From Salinivirgaceae bacterium (GTDB taxonomy: Bacteria > Bacteroidota > Bacteroidia > Bacteroidales > SZUA-534): a stretch of 64,000 nt of DNA. Of the stretch, positions 36,201 to 44,670 are shown piece after piece. The DNA lies in the NCBI GenBank assembly GCA_017645945.1, contig JAGCNL010000055.1, positions 1-64,000 on the forward strand, in the 5' to 3' direction. The position numbers and the translations under genes are program-made. The notes beneath the pieces were generated by a model, which made no database searches, was not told where the DNA came from, and worked only from the letters and a program-made list of their open reading frames with translations. How positions within the stretch are numbered: the stretch's first letter is position 1; every line of letters begins with the position of its first letter.

Positions 36201-37347
36201 GGGTTATCACTTCGCGCAATGGAGCGATGGCACCACATCAGCATCGCGCACTGTTACAATAACTTCCGACACAACTTTCACCGCCGAGTTCGCCATCAAC
36301 ACCTACACCATCAGGGTTTCTGCTTCAAACGGCTCGGTTGAGGGTGCAGGCTCATACGAGCATGGTGAAGAAGCTAATTTAACGGCCTCAGCTGCTGAGG
36401 GTTACCACTTCACACAATGGAGTGATGGAGTAACTGAAAGCACTCGCAAAGTGAAGGTTACAAGCGATTTGAGTTTCACCGCTGAATTTGCAATCAACAC
36501 CTATACAGTTTCGGTTGACTCGGCTGCCAATGGCAAGATTTCGGGTGCCGGCACCTACGAGTATGGCGCTGTGGCAACACTCAAGGCCACTGCCAACGAG
36601 GGTTATCACTTTGTGATGTGGAGCGACAGCCTGACATCTGCCACCCGCAAGGTGACCGTCGCAAGCGACACAACATTCGGCGCCGAGTTTGCGGCCAACA
36701 CTTACGAACTGAAAGCGAAAGCCACAAACGGCACAGTTGAGGGCGCAGGCACATACGAGTATGGAGCAGAAGCCACCTTGAAAGCGACTCCTGCCGTGGG
36801 TTATCGTTTTGTGAAGTGGAGCGATGGCAACACCGACAACCCGCGCACTGTTACAGTAACCAGCAACAAGACCTACACTGCGAACTTCGAGGCGGAAACT
36901 TTCACCATCCGCGTTTCAGCCGAGAACGGCGCAATCAACGGAGCAGCCGGCACATTCGCATTCGGTGCTGAGGCAACACTCACCGCCGTGCCCGACAATG
37001 GCTACCGCTTTGTGAAATGGAGCGACGGCAGCACCGACAACCCGCGCATTGTTACCATCAATGCCGCCCTACTGCTGCAAACCGCCGATTTGTCGTTCAC
37101 CGCCATCTTTGAGTTAGACGACAACACCGCCATCAATGATGATGAGGCTGCAGCAGCTAACATCTACGCCTACGGCAAAACCATCGTGGTAGAGAACGCC
37201 TCAGACGACATCTTCGTCTTCGATGCATTGGGCCGTCTGATTAGCCGCGTGGCCGCCAATGCCGACCGCACTGAGATTCAAATCGATATGACAGGTGTTT
37301 ACGTAGTGAAAACCGCTAACACAACAAAGCGCGTGATTATTAATTAA
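33211..37347 (+). CDS. BspA-type LRR / InlB B-repeat surface protein with T9SS-like C-terminus
   Basis: A 1378-residue exported protein. After the signal peptide (MRKFRHFLMTAAALLIGQNLLA), residues about 70-590 hold some 17 BspA-type LRRs (23 residues, consensus 'FYNCSGLTSITIPESVTSIG'). Three times the series is interrupted by a ~50-residue module starting 'KAEFASIESLCKIQFG' and ending 'LYINGEEVTE'. Residues about 610-1305 hold about ten InlB-type B repeats of ~70 residues ('GYHFVKWSDGNTDNPRTV', 'TAEFAINTYTV'). The last ~60 residues ('DIFVFDALGRLISRV', 'GVYVVKTANTTKRVIIN') resemble a type A T9SS sorting domain, so it is probably exported by type IX secretion and fixed to the surface. BspA proteins act in adhesion and coaggregation. 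The DNA repeats are close enough to recombine. Confidence 0.9.
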   Translation: MRKFRHFLMTAAALLIGQNLLAYNFEVGGIYYNITSDENLTVEVTYETTDYNSYSGDVDIPATVTNGETNYSVTRIGDKAFYNCSSLTSITIPESVTSIGMWEFYNCTELTTITIPESVTSIDIFAFYNCSGLTSINIPEGVTSIGFDAFYNCSGLTSITIPESVTKIGGHAFYNCSGLTKAEFASIESLCKIQFGEADSNPLFYATRLYINGEEITEVDIPEGVTSIGDFAFCNCSGLTSITIPEGVTSIGSFSGCSSLTSINIPDGVTSIGSFSGCSSLTSITIPKGVTSICDNAFRGCSSLASITISESVTSIGNFAFYGCSGLIKAEFASIDSLCKIQFGNSESNPLNHATRLYINGEEVTEVDISEGVTSIGDYAFFNCSGLTSITIPESVTSIGQRAFYNCSGLTKAEFASIESLCKIQFGNLESNPLYYATRLYINGEEVTEIDITEGVTSIGNFAFCNCGKLTSITIPEGVISIGGNAFYRCSSLTSITIPNSVTSIGDGAFYNCGKLTSITIPEGVTSIGESAFLNCSKLTSITIPEGVTSIGYSAFWNCSKLTSITIPESVTSIGAYAFMHCSNATIYCKAESKPDDWDENWTNRSSDYIKWGCNVIRIAVDNEEYGDINIEGDYAFVAEDGSIWCLPDAEVKLTATAAEHYHFVKWSDGNTDNPRTVNVTSDSVFTAQTAINVYKVKATTEHGTATNLGDYNHGSEVTFTAQPESGYKLAYWGNGSTANSLTMTITRDVDLKPRFILSSLSVYSVTVDADEHGSANGGGSVLVENDEITISATASAGYHFVKWSDGNTDNPRTVSVKGNKKYTAEFAIDTYNVNAVAGANGTVTGGKTYNYGETATLTATAAEGYHFVRWSDGNTAAVRTLTVSGNVELTAEFAINTYTVKLTSDKNGKVAGAGTYNHGAEATLTATSNAGYHFVKWSDGATESTRKVSVTSNLELAAEFAINTYEVKVLAANGTAEGAGTYYHGAKATISAAAAEGYHFAQWSDGTTSASRTVTITSDTTFTAEFAINTYTIRVSASNGSVEGAGSYEHGEEANLTASAAEGYHFTQWSDGVTESTRKVKVTSDLSFTAEFAINTYTVSVDSAANGKISGAGTYEYGAVATLKATANEGYHFVMWSDSLTSATRKVTVASDTTFGAEFAANTYELKAKATNGTVEGAGTYEYGAEATLKATPAVGYRFVKWSDGNTDNPRTVTVTSNKTYTANFEAETFTIRVSAENGAINGAAGTFAFGAEATLTAVPDNGYRFVKWSDGSTDNPRIVTINAALLLQTADLSFTAIFELDDNTAINDDEAAAANIYAYGKTIVVENASDDIFVFDALGRLISRVAANADRTEIQIDMTGVYVVKTANTTKRVIIN

Positions 37348-37373
37348 TAATATGTTTATTTAATTGATTGTGT

Positions 37374-37403
37374 CGTAGAGACGTGCCATGGCACGTCTCT
37401 ACG
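37374..37403. repeat. REP-like perfect 30-bp palindrome, copy B
   Basis: CGTAGAGACGTGCCA is followed directly by its exact reverse complement. A partial copy of one arm (GGCGCGTCTCTAC) follows at about 37412-37424. It lies 26 bases after the stop of the BspA-like gene and could act as a terminator, but it has no T-run. Palindromes of this GTAGAGACG type are widespread in Bacteroidetes and cyanobacterial genomes as I recall. Confidence 0.8.
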
Positions 37404-37448
37404 TGTTTTATGGCGCGTCTCTACTTGTTTTATGAGGTCCATTTTTCG

Positions 37449-37481
37449 TTGTGCACCTATAACCGAAAAAAACTATTTTTG
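37449..37481 (+). promoter_or_regulatory. Bacteroidetes promoter (TTG - 22 bp - TATTTTTG)
   Basis: A -33-like TTG at 37449-37451 and an exact -7 TATTTTTG at 37474-37481 are separated by 22 bases, close to the usual 19-21. The implied leader of the beta-helix lipoprotein is about 50 bases. Confidence 0.6.
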
Positions 37482-37541
37482 CCGTTGCCTTTCGTACAAA
37501 CCATGTGTGCGAAAGCAGAAAAATCATAAAAACCGAACGAC

Positions 37542-39026
37542 ATGAAAGGTCTATTAAAAAAATCAAGCATTCTGATAATCAGCGCAATAATGGCTTTCGC
37601 AGGCTGCACTGACACAAGCGATGTCTACACCATTATCGGCGGCTCGAACAGCGAAACCATGGGAACAGTGACTGGCGACGGCAATTTTCACGAGGGCGAT
37701 GTGGCCACGCTTGTGGCGGAGCCGAAACCAGGCTACCATTTTGCCTTCTGGGCCGACGGCAAACGAAAAAACCCGCGCAAGATTACCGTTAGTAAAAACA
37801 TGGTTCTGATGGCCATCTTCGGCATTGGCGAGCGCCCCAACAATGGCGGCGACGATGAGGAGGACATTGTGAACCCCGATTCGCTGGCAATCAGTCTTTC
37901 AGGAACAATCAGCGAGAGCATTACGCTCGAGGACCGAGGACTTGATGTGGACTACATTGTCTATGACCGCCTCACAATCGGCAGCAACGCCACGGTAAAC
38001 ATTGAGCCAGGCGTGAAAATCAGATTTGAAAGCCTGATGGGCAACATAACGGTTGCAGACAACGCCACCCTGAACATTGCAGGAACAGGCTCTAAACCAG
38101 TTGTTTTCATCGGCAAAACCGACGATGCTGATACTGGCTGGCACGGAATCGAACTCAATACTACAAGCACCAGCAGCACTTGGGAGCACGCCACACTCAA
38201 AAACGGCAACAGCGGCTGCCTTGTGAGCGTCAGAAAAGGCACATTATCAATGAAATCGTGCATCATCGACAACTGTGAAGGCAATGGCCTTGATGTTTGG
38301 GAAGAGGGCCGCGTTGCCAAAATTGAGGATTGCATTTTCAAAAACTGCAAGCAATCTCCCATTCTGTTCGAAAATAATTTGAACATCAACGCTTTAGGTG
38401 ATAAGAACGATTTCTTCGACAACGACGAGAACTACATCTGGTGCCGCAGCAAGAATTTTGGCGACGGCGAATATGTTTTCCGCAAAATGACGGTGCCGTA
38501 TCTGTTCACAGAGGGCATCGAAGCCGGCGGCAAGGCGAAAATAACCATTGAGCCGGGCGTGAAAATCCGTATGGGCCTTGAGACAAAGGTTGTCATCGGC
38601 AAAGACGTGCTGTTCAAAGCAGTGGGCACAGCCAGCGAGCCTATTTCGTTCCAAGGCGACGAGGATTTGGCCGGCTACTGGGACGTTTTCAAAATCGAAA
38701 CCGCCGACAATAATTCGATTATGGAGCACTGCTTTATCACGGGCGCAGGCTTGGAGCCGCCCTACGGTCAGGACTGCGCGCTGTTTATCGGCGAATCGTG
38801 CGCCATCACAATGAAGAACTGCTCGTTCACTAAAGTTGGGTCGGATTTTGGCGCAACGGTTTACAGTGCTGAGAATTTCGCAAAGAACTTCAAATTTGAG
38901 AAAGTCACCTTCAAAGACGCCGATTACAAAGACGCGTCTGATGTGTACGTGGTGGTTGGCTACGGAGTGGTTGAAGGCGGTAGCATATTCGACAACCTTG
39001 AATATCTGGCAGATATGCTGAAATAA
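37542..39026 (+). CDS. Lipoprotein with InlB B-repeat and right-handed beta-helix
   Basis: A 494-residue lipoprotein (signal MKGLLKKSSILIISAIMAFAGC, lipid Cys22). Residues about 40-90 form one B repeat ('GTVTGDGNFHEGDVATLVA', 'GYHFAFWADGKRKNPRKI'), the same module as in the preceding BspA-like protein. After a Gly/Asp-rich linker, residues about 125-490 look like a parallel beta-helix ('LTIGSNATVNIEPGVKIRF', 'ADNATLNIAGTGSKPVVFI', 'SMKSCIIDNCEGNGLDVWE', then a second set with 'KAKITIEPGVKIRM'). The two halves are an internal duplication. Such folds bind or cut polysaccharides, but I see no pectate-lyase catalytic motif. It is likely surface-exposed; its position suggests it works with the upstream protein. 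Confidence 0.8.
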   Translation: MKGLLKKSSILIISAIMAFAGCTDTSDVYTIIGGSNSETMGTVTGDGNFHEGDVATLVAEPKPGYHFAFWADGKRKNPRKITVSKNMVLMAIFGIGERPNNGGDDEEDIVNPDSLAISLSGTISESITLEDRGLDVDYIVYDRLTIGSNATVNIEPGVKIRFESLMGNITVADNATLNIAGTGSKPVVFIGKTDDADTGWHGIELNTTSTSSTWEHATLKNGNSGCLVSVRKGTLSMKSCIIDNCEGNGLDVWEEGRVAKIEDCIFKNCKQSPILFENNLNINALGDKNDFFDNDENYIWCRSKNFGDGEYVFRKMTVPYLFTEGIEAGGKAKITIEPGVKIRMGLETKVVIGKDVLFKAVGTASEPISFQGDEDLAGYWDVFKIETADNNSIMEHCFITGAGLEPPYGQDCALFIGESCAITMKNCSFTKVGSDFGATVYSAENFAKNFKFEKVTFKDADYKDASDVYVVVGYGVVEGGSIFDNLEYLADMLK

Positions 39027-39146
39027 AGCGGCGCCGACTCCGTTTTGAGCCGATTTTTTCGATATTAACATCAGCAAGCGGATATCATCCAAAAATGACA
39101 TCGGAGACATTTGTATTTGTATTATCTTGTCAGAAAAATATAGATA

Positions 39147-39983
39147 ATGCAATACATTGAAACTCAGCTTACTTTCAGTCCATTGACGCCTGACAACCGC
39201 GAGATTCTGGTGGCTTTGCTTGCCGAAATCGGTTACGACAGTTTTATGGACACGCCAACAGGTTTGTCGGCATACATTCCAGCCAGCGCTTTTGATGAGG
39301 CGGCAACAGCCGCAGCTGTGGAGCCTGTGGCAGCAGTTTTCGAAAGTCTGAAAATTGAGAGCCTGCCCGTGCCCGATGTTGACTGGAATGCTGAATGGGA
39401 GAAGAATTTCACCCCAATAACCGTTGCAGGAAAATGCCGAATCCGCGCTCCTTTTCACGATTACGACGCTAATTATCAATTGGATATAATCATCGAGCCG
39501 AAAATGTCGTTCGGCACGGGGCACCACGCCACCACCACGCTGATGATTCAGCAGTTGTTCGACATCGACCTGAACGGCAAAACAGTGCTCGACATGGGAT
39601 GCGGCACAGGCGTGCTGGCCATTGCAGCGCTGAAATTAGGCGCAAAAAGTGCCGTTGCCATCGACATCGACCATTGGTCAGTTGAGAACACGCAGGAAAA
39701 CGCCGCCCGCAACAATGTGGAAATGACCGTGATTGAAGGCGGCGCAGAAGCCATCAGCGGCTCGTTCGATGTGATTTTGGCCAACATCAACCGCAACATC
39801 CTGCTCGACCAAATGCCAGTTTACAGCCGCTCGCTCATGGCTGGCGGAGTGCTCTGCCTGAGCGGATTCTATGAGTCGGACCTCGACATGATTAAAGAGA
39901 AAGCCGGAGAGCTGGCGTTGCAGTTTGAGAAGGTTCTGAAGCGCGACGAGTGGGTGTCGGCACGATTTGTAAAGATGAAATGA
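39147..39983 (+). CDS. prmA: Ribosomal protein L11 methyltransferase
   Basis: A 278-residue SAM-dependent enzyme that trimethylates ribosomal protein L11. The N-terminal ~90 residues form the L11-recognition domain. The Rossmann methyltransferase domain shows 'PKMSFGTGHHATTTLMI' near residue 116, motif I 'VLDMGCGTGVLAIAALKLGA' near 150, 'VAIDIDHWSVENTQENAA' near 172 and the active-site 'ILANINRNILL' near 211 (NINR in place of the commoner NIL). Length is as usual for Bacteroidetes PrmA. A degenerate TATCTTG lies 20 bases upstream. The next gene starts 16 bases after its stop. Confidence 0.94.
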   Translation: MQYIETQLTFSPLTPDNREILVALLAEIGYDSFMDTPTGLSAYIPASAFDEAATAAAVEPVAAVFESLKIESLPVPDVDWNAEWEKNFTPITVAGKCRIRAPFHDYDANYQLDIIIEPKMSFGTGHHATTTLMIQQLFDIDLNGKTVLDMGCGTGVLAIAALKLGAKSAVAIDIDHWSVENTQENAARNNVEMTVIEGGAEAISGSFDVILANINRNILLDQMPVYSRSLMAGGVLCLSGFYESDLDMIKEKAGELALQFEKVLKRDEWVSARFVKMK

Positions 39984-39999
39984 ACATACAATATTGACA

Positions 40000-42900
40000 A
40001 TGAAAAGATTACTGCTAATAATCGGGTTGTGTGCCGCAATGGCTGGCAATATTTTTGCCCAGAGTCAGACAGCAAAGTTCAGCCCCGACCCTTACAAGTT
40101 CATTGACGAACTGAAGGTATTTTTCTCGAAATCGGAGGCCAACTATGATAGTGGCAAATTGTTGCTCAAGGAATTTGAGCCATACTGGCACGGCGGCTCA
40201 TTCACCGAGGAGCAGCAGCAGAAAATCTACGAACTCACCAACCAGATGGTGGCTCGCCGCGCACGAAATTTCCCGCACATCTTCAACTATATCAATGCTT
40301 TGCTGGTATTCTGCGAAAGCGAGATGACGCAGCAGGGCAACTATAAGGAGTGGTGCGATGGCCTGAACACGATTGTGTATGATAAATCGATGAAACTCAG
40401 CGATATAGACAAGTATGTGGTGAGTATCATCTACATGCTGCGCGACAAGGCCATCTACACGCAGGGCAGTATGAGATGGGTGAGCAGCAACAGTCATTTC
40501 GAGATTAACAAAATCAACGACACCGTCTGCTATTACTTTAATAATCTTGACCTTAAGTGCATTGTGCGCAAAGACAGCATGGTGATTTACGGCACCAAAG
40601 GCATCTACAACCCCATCTCGAACCGCTGGAGCGGCGGCCAGGGCACGGTTTATTGGGACCGCGCCGGCATTGCACGCGACACCTCCTGGGCCGAAATCGA
40701 CTCGTACTCAATTTACCTCAACAAATCGTCGTACTCAATTAAAAACGTGATTTTCTACCATTTAGCTTATTTCGGCTATCCGCTTGAGGGAACTCTGACC
40801 GACAAAGTCACAGAGACCACAACGCCGGGAAAATCGTCGTATCCGCAGTTCCGCAGCGATGAGAAAACATTTAATATTGAGGACCTTTTCACTGACATCA
40901 ACTATTATGGCGGCTTCACAATCATGGGCGACAAGGTGGCCGGAACAGGCACAAACATCGACCCTGCCGCGCTCACAATCCTCCGCGATGTTGAATACGT
41001 GAACGAAAAAGGCGACACGCTGGTGAAAAAGCAGGTCTTTCTGGAGGTGAAATCGGAGTATTTTGGCATCCGCAAGAACGCCATCACATCGGCCAACGCG
41101 AAAATCAAGATGCTTATCGGCACCGACTCCATCTACCACCCGGGCCTTCAGTTCAAGTATGCCGACGCCAACAAGGAGGTCAGCCTGATTCGCGACAATA
41201 GCCCTGAGAACCTGTCACGAAGCCCCTACTACGACTCGTACCACAATATGGAAATGAACTTCGGATTGCTGAGTTGGAAGATGAACGACAAGAAGATTTA
41301 TTTCACCAACATTCTGGGCAGTAGTATCAGTATGGCCACGTTCGAGTCGGAAAACTACTTCAGCGCCGAGCGCTACTACGAGGACCAAGGGCTTGAGGAT
41401 GTGCACCCTTACCTGATGCTGCGAAGCTACGTGCGCAAATACGGCTCTGAGGTTTTCGATGCCGAAGAGTTCTCGCGCCACATCAGAATGAGCCTACCAG
41501 TCACCAGACGTCTGCTTATCGGTTTGACTTACAAAGGCATAGTCGATTTTGACACGAAAACCGAAATCTGCCGAATCAAGCCGAAACTCTACCGCTACCT
41601 CGACTGCATTGTTGAGAAGATTGACTACGACCTTATCCGCTTCGAGTCGCAGACCGTGTCGGGCGCAACCAACGGCATACTCGACCTGCGAAGTATGAAT
41701 CTGGCCATCCAAGGCGTTCCGATGGTGAACGTGAGCGACCGCCAGAACGTGATTTTCTATCCGAAAAATGAGGAGATTGTGGTCAAAAAGGATATGAGCT
41801 TCGATTTCGGCGGCCGTATTGATGCAGGTTTGTTCACTTTCCATGGCGACAACTTCAATTTCAACTACAACGATTTTATGGTTGAGCTGAACCACGTGGA
41901 CTCACTGAATATCAGGGTGAAAGCTGGATGGGACGCGCAGGGACGGCAGTTGCTGGCCAACGTGCAGAGTACCATTGAGGACATCACCGGCAAACTCCGA
42001 ATCGACGAGCCAGACAATAAATCGGGACGCAAAAACCTGCTTCAATACCCGATTTTCTCCAGTGAGAAAGACTCTTACGTCTATTATGACGACCCCGAAA
42101 TTCAAGACGGCAAATATGTCCGCGACACCTTCTATTTCCAGGTTTATCCCTACGTCATCGACAGTTTGAACAGCTTCTCGACCGAGGGTATGGGATTTGA
42201 AGGCGAGCTGCACTCTGCCGATATCTTCCCTGTCTTCAAGCAAAAACTTGTGCTTCAGGAGGATAACTCTTTGGGATTTGTTGAGACAACACCCAACAAC
42301 GGCTATCCAGCCTACCGCAGCAAAGGTCGGTTCAACAACAAAATATGGTTGAGCAACATGGGTTTGCGGGGTAATGGAGAACTTGATTTCTCCGATGCCC
42401 GAATGGTGTCGAACGACTTCATCTTCTTCCCCGACTCCACCAACGGCATAACATCGGCTCTGAACATTGCCGAGCAGAAGGGCGTCCACACTGATGTGTT
42501 GGGCACCAAGGTTGATGTGCACTGGGAACCATATAAAGATGTGCTGACAATGAAGGATATGGGCCAGCCTATGCGAATGTATGGCGGCGAAGTTGCGTTC
42601 AGCGGAAAGTTGAACTACCACTCAAAATCGATGGACGGCAAGGGCTATGTTGAGCTGTACGACGCAAGGCTGACATCGGCAAGATTCGACTTCGCGCACA
42701 CAAGTTTCAGCAGCAAGAGCGCCAAGTTTGAGATTAACTCCGGACTGTCCGACCAGCTGGCTCTATCGACAGAAAATGTTGAGGCACAGGTTAATATGAC
42801 AACAAAACTGGCAACCTTCAAATCGAATTTCGGCAACGGCCGCGTCGACTTCCCCGAAAACCTCTACGCTGCATGGATAGAGACTTTCTCATGGAAAATG

Positions 42901-44670
42901 CTTGACAAGCAGTTGCAGTTTGCCTCGAACGACGCGACACAGGAGTTTGTCAACGGCCGCGTGCGCCGTATAGAGCCAGGAGCCGCCAAGAATGCACCAA
43001 AAGGCTCTTTGTTCCTGTCGGTTCACAAAGGTCAGGACTCACTTAACTGGGTATCGCCACTGGCCGATTTCGACTTAAAAACAAATGTGATATCAGCCCA
43101 CAAAGTTGAACTTGTGGCAGTGGCCGACGCCCACATCTTCCCGGCTAACGGCGATGTCACCATCATGCCGATGGCCAAGATGAAGACTTTGACTGGAGCC
43201 AAACTGCTGGCTGACACCGAGAATAAATATCATAATTTCAAGGATGTAACGGTTGATGTCCTCTCGCGCAAGGATTACTACGGCCACGGCGACTACACTT
43301 ACACCGAATCGGACGGAACGGTTGAATATATCAGCTTCGACCCGATTGCCGTCGACTCTACAGGCCAGACTTACGGCAACGGCAAGATAAAACGCGAGGA
43401 GGATTTCAGTCTCTCGCCCGATTTTGGTTATCAGGGCCAAGTGAAACTTGAAGCCCGCAAACCGCTGCTGCGCTACATCGGTTCAACATTGATGCGCCAC
43501 AATTGCAGCATTGGAACTGTCTGGGTTAAGTTCGATGCCGAGGTCGACCCGAAGGATGTGTTTATCCCGATTGAAGAGCAGCCGATGAGTGCTGGCGATG
43601 AGTTCCTTGCCATTGGCGGCATGATGGCCACCGACTCGGTTCACGTCTACCCTGCATTCCTCACTCCGCGCAAGCTCTACAGCAACGTGCCAGTGGCTAC
43701 CGCCAGAGGATTCCTCCACTACAACAAGAAGAATCAGGCGTATGAGATTGCCGAAAAAGAGCGCATGGCACAACCCGACAGTATCGGCGACTATATCTGC
43801 ATCAATACGAACGGCTGCACAATAAATTCGGAGGGTGAAATCAATCTGGTGGCCAATCTGGGACGTGTGAAGCTGGTCAACAGCGGAACCACTGTTTATG
43901 ACATTGATGCCGACAAGTACATTCTCGACATGATGACCACGCTCAATTTCTACCTACCCGATGCGGCTCTGAAAATCATCACCGATACCATCCAAGCCAT
44001 TCAGGGACTGGCTCCGGCAAGTCTGATGGGCGATGTCTATACCCGCGGCGTGAGAAAGCTGCTAGGCCCAATTGAGGCGCGGAAAGTATTCAACGAGCAG
44101 CAGATGTTCGGCTCACTGAAAGTGGTGCCAGAAGAACTGAACAAGACCATCCTCTTCTCCGAACTGCGCATGACTTGGAACAAGAAAGTGAACTGCTGGC
44201 AGAGCGTTGGAGACCTTGGAATTGCCAATTTCGGCGGTGTGCAACTCAACAAGAAGTTGAAAGGAGTGTTTGAGGTTGAGCGCAAACGCAGCGGCGACGG
44301 CATGACTCTCTATCTCGAACTGACACCCGACCTCTGGTACTTCTTCAGCTACAAGCGCGGATTCATGCAAGTGCTGAGTTCCGACAAGCAATTCAACGAA
44401 CTTATCCACTCCATCAAGGGTAGTGCGCGCAAACTGCCAGCCGTCAAGGGTGAGGCCTCGTACATGTTCATGATGGCCGAGAATAAGAAGAAGAACGACT
44501 TTATGAAGCACTTGCAAGGCATGGAGGTTGAAGAAGACGAGCAGATTGTGGATGAGGACGGCAACGTGTTTGTGCCTGAGGATGAAAGCAGTGAGCAGGA
44601 ATCCGAAAGCACTGAAGATGGTGAAAGCGAACAAACTGAAAACGAAACAGATACAGAAAATGCAGAATAA
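40000..44670 (+). CDS. Very large exported protein of unknown function (1556 aa)
   Basis: A 1556-residue protein with a signal peptide (MKRLLLIIGLCAAMAGNIFAQ) and no later hydrophobic helix, so it should act in the periplasm or at the outer membrane. Residues about 25-160 are helical ('DELKVFFSKSEANYDSGKLL', 'YNYINALLVFCESEM'-like). The rest is mostly predicted beta-strand with many Asp, Tyr and Phe residues ('FDFGGRIDAGLFTFHGDNF', 'KTFNIEDLFTDINYYGGF'). The last ~50 residues are an acidic, Ser/Glu-rich tail. I recognise no domain. Similar-looking large proteins occur in other Bacteroidales, from memory only. The start ATG at 40000 follows prmA by 16 bases, and the 3' end overlaps proB by 11 bases, so the three are probably co-transcribed. 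Confidence 0.75.
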   Translation: MKRLLLIIGLCAAMAGNIFAQSQTAKFSPDPYKFIDELKVFFSKSEANYDSGKLLLKEFEPYWHGGSFTEEQQQKIYELTNQMVARRARNFPHIFNYINALLVFCESEMTQQGNYKEWCDGLNTIVYDKSMKLSDIDKYVVSIIYMLRDKAIYTQGSMRWVSSNSHFEINKINDTVCYYFNNLDLKCIVRKDSMVIYGTKGIYNPISNRWSGGQGTVYWDRAGIARDTSWAEIDSYSIYLNKSSYSIKNVIFYHLAYFGYPLEGTLTDKVTETTTPGKSSYPQFRSDEKTFNIEDLFTDINYYGGFTIMGDKVAGTGTNIDPAALTILRDVEYVNEKGDTLVKKQVFLEVKSEYFGIRKNAITSANAKIKMLIGTDSIYHPGLQFKYADANKEVSLIRDNSPENLSRSPYYDSYHNMEMNFGLLSWKMNDKKIYFTNILGSSISMATFESENYFSAERYYEDQGLEDVHPYLMLRSYVRKYGSEVFDAEEFSRHIRMSLPVTRRLLIGLTYKGIVDFDTKTEICRIKPKLYRYLDCIVEKIDYDLIRFESQTVSGATNGILDLRSMNLAIQGVPMVNVSDRQNVIFYPKNEEIVVKKDMSFDFGGRIDAGLFTFHGDNFNFNYNDFMVELNHVDSLNIRVKAGWDAQGRQLLANVQSTIEDITGKLRIDEPDNKSGRKNLLQYPIFSSEKDSYVYYDDPEIQDGKYVRDTFYFQVYPYVIDSLNSFSTEGMGFEGELHSADIFPVFKQKLVLQEDNSLGFVETTPNNGYPAYRSKGRFNNKIWLSNMGLRGNGELDFSDARMVSNDFIFFPDSTNGITSALNIAEQKGVHTDVLGTKVDVHWEPYKDVLTMKDMGQPMRMYGGEVAFSGKLNYHSKSMDGKGYVELYDARLTSARFDFAHTSFSSKSAKFEINSGLSDQLALSTENVEAQVNMTTKLATFKSNFGNGRVDFPENLYAAWIETFSWKMLDKQLQFASNDATQEFVNGRVRRIEPGAAKNAPKGSLFLSVHKGQDSLNWVSPLADFDLKTNVISAHKVELVAVADAHIFPANGDVTIMPMAKMKTLTGAKLLADTENKYHNFKDVTVDVLSRKDYYGHGDYTYTESDGTVEYISFDPIAVDSTGQTYGNGKIKREEDFSLSPDFGYQGQVKLEARKPLLRYIGSTLMRHNCSIGTVWVKFDAEVDPKDVFIPIEEQPMSAGDEFLAIGGMMATDSVHVYPAFLTPRKLYSNVPVATARGFLHYNKKNQAYEIAEKERMAQPDSIGDYICINTNGCTINSEGEINLVANLGRVKLVNSGTTVYDIDADKYILDMMTTLNFYLPDAALKIITDTIQAIQGLAPASLMGDVYTRGVRKLLGPIEARKVFNEQQMFGSLKVVPEELNKTILFSELRMTWNKKVNCWQSVGDLGIANFGGVQLNKKLKGVFEVERKRSGDGMTLYLELTPDLWYFFSYKRGFMQVLSSDKQFNELIHSIKGSARKLPAVKGEASYMFMMAENKKKNDFMKHLQGMEVEEDEQIVDEDGNVFVPEDESSEQESESTEDGESEQTENETDTENAE

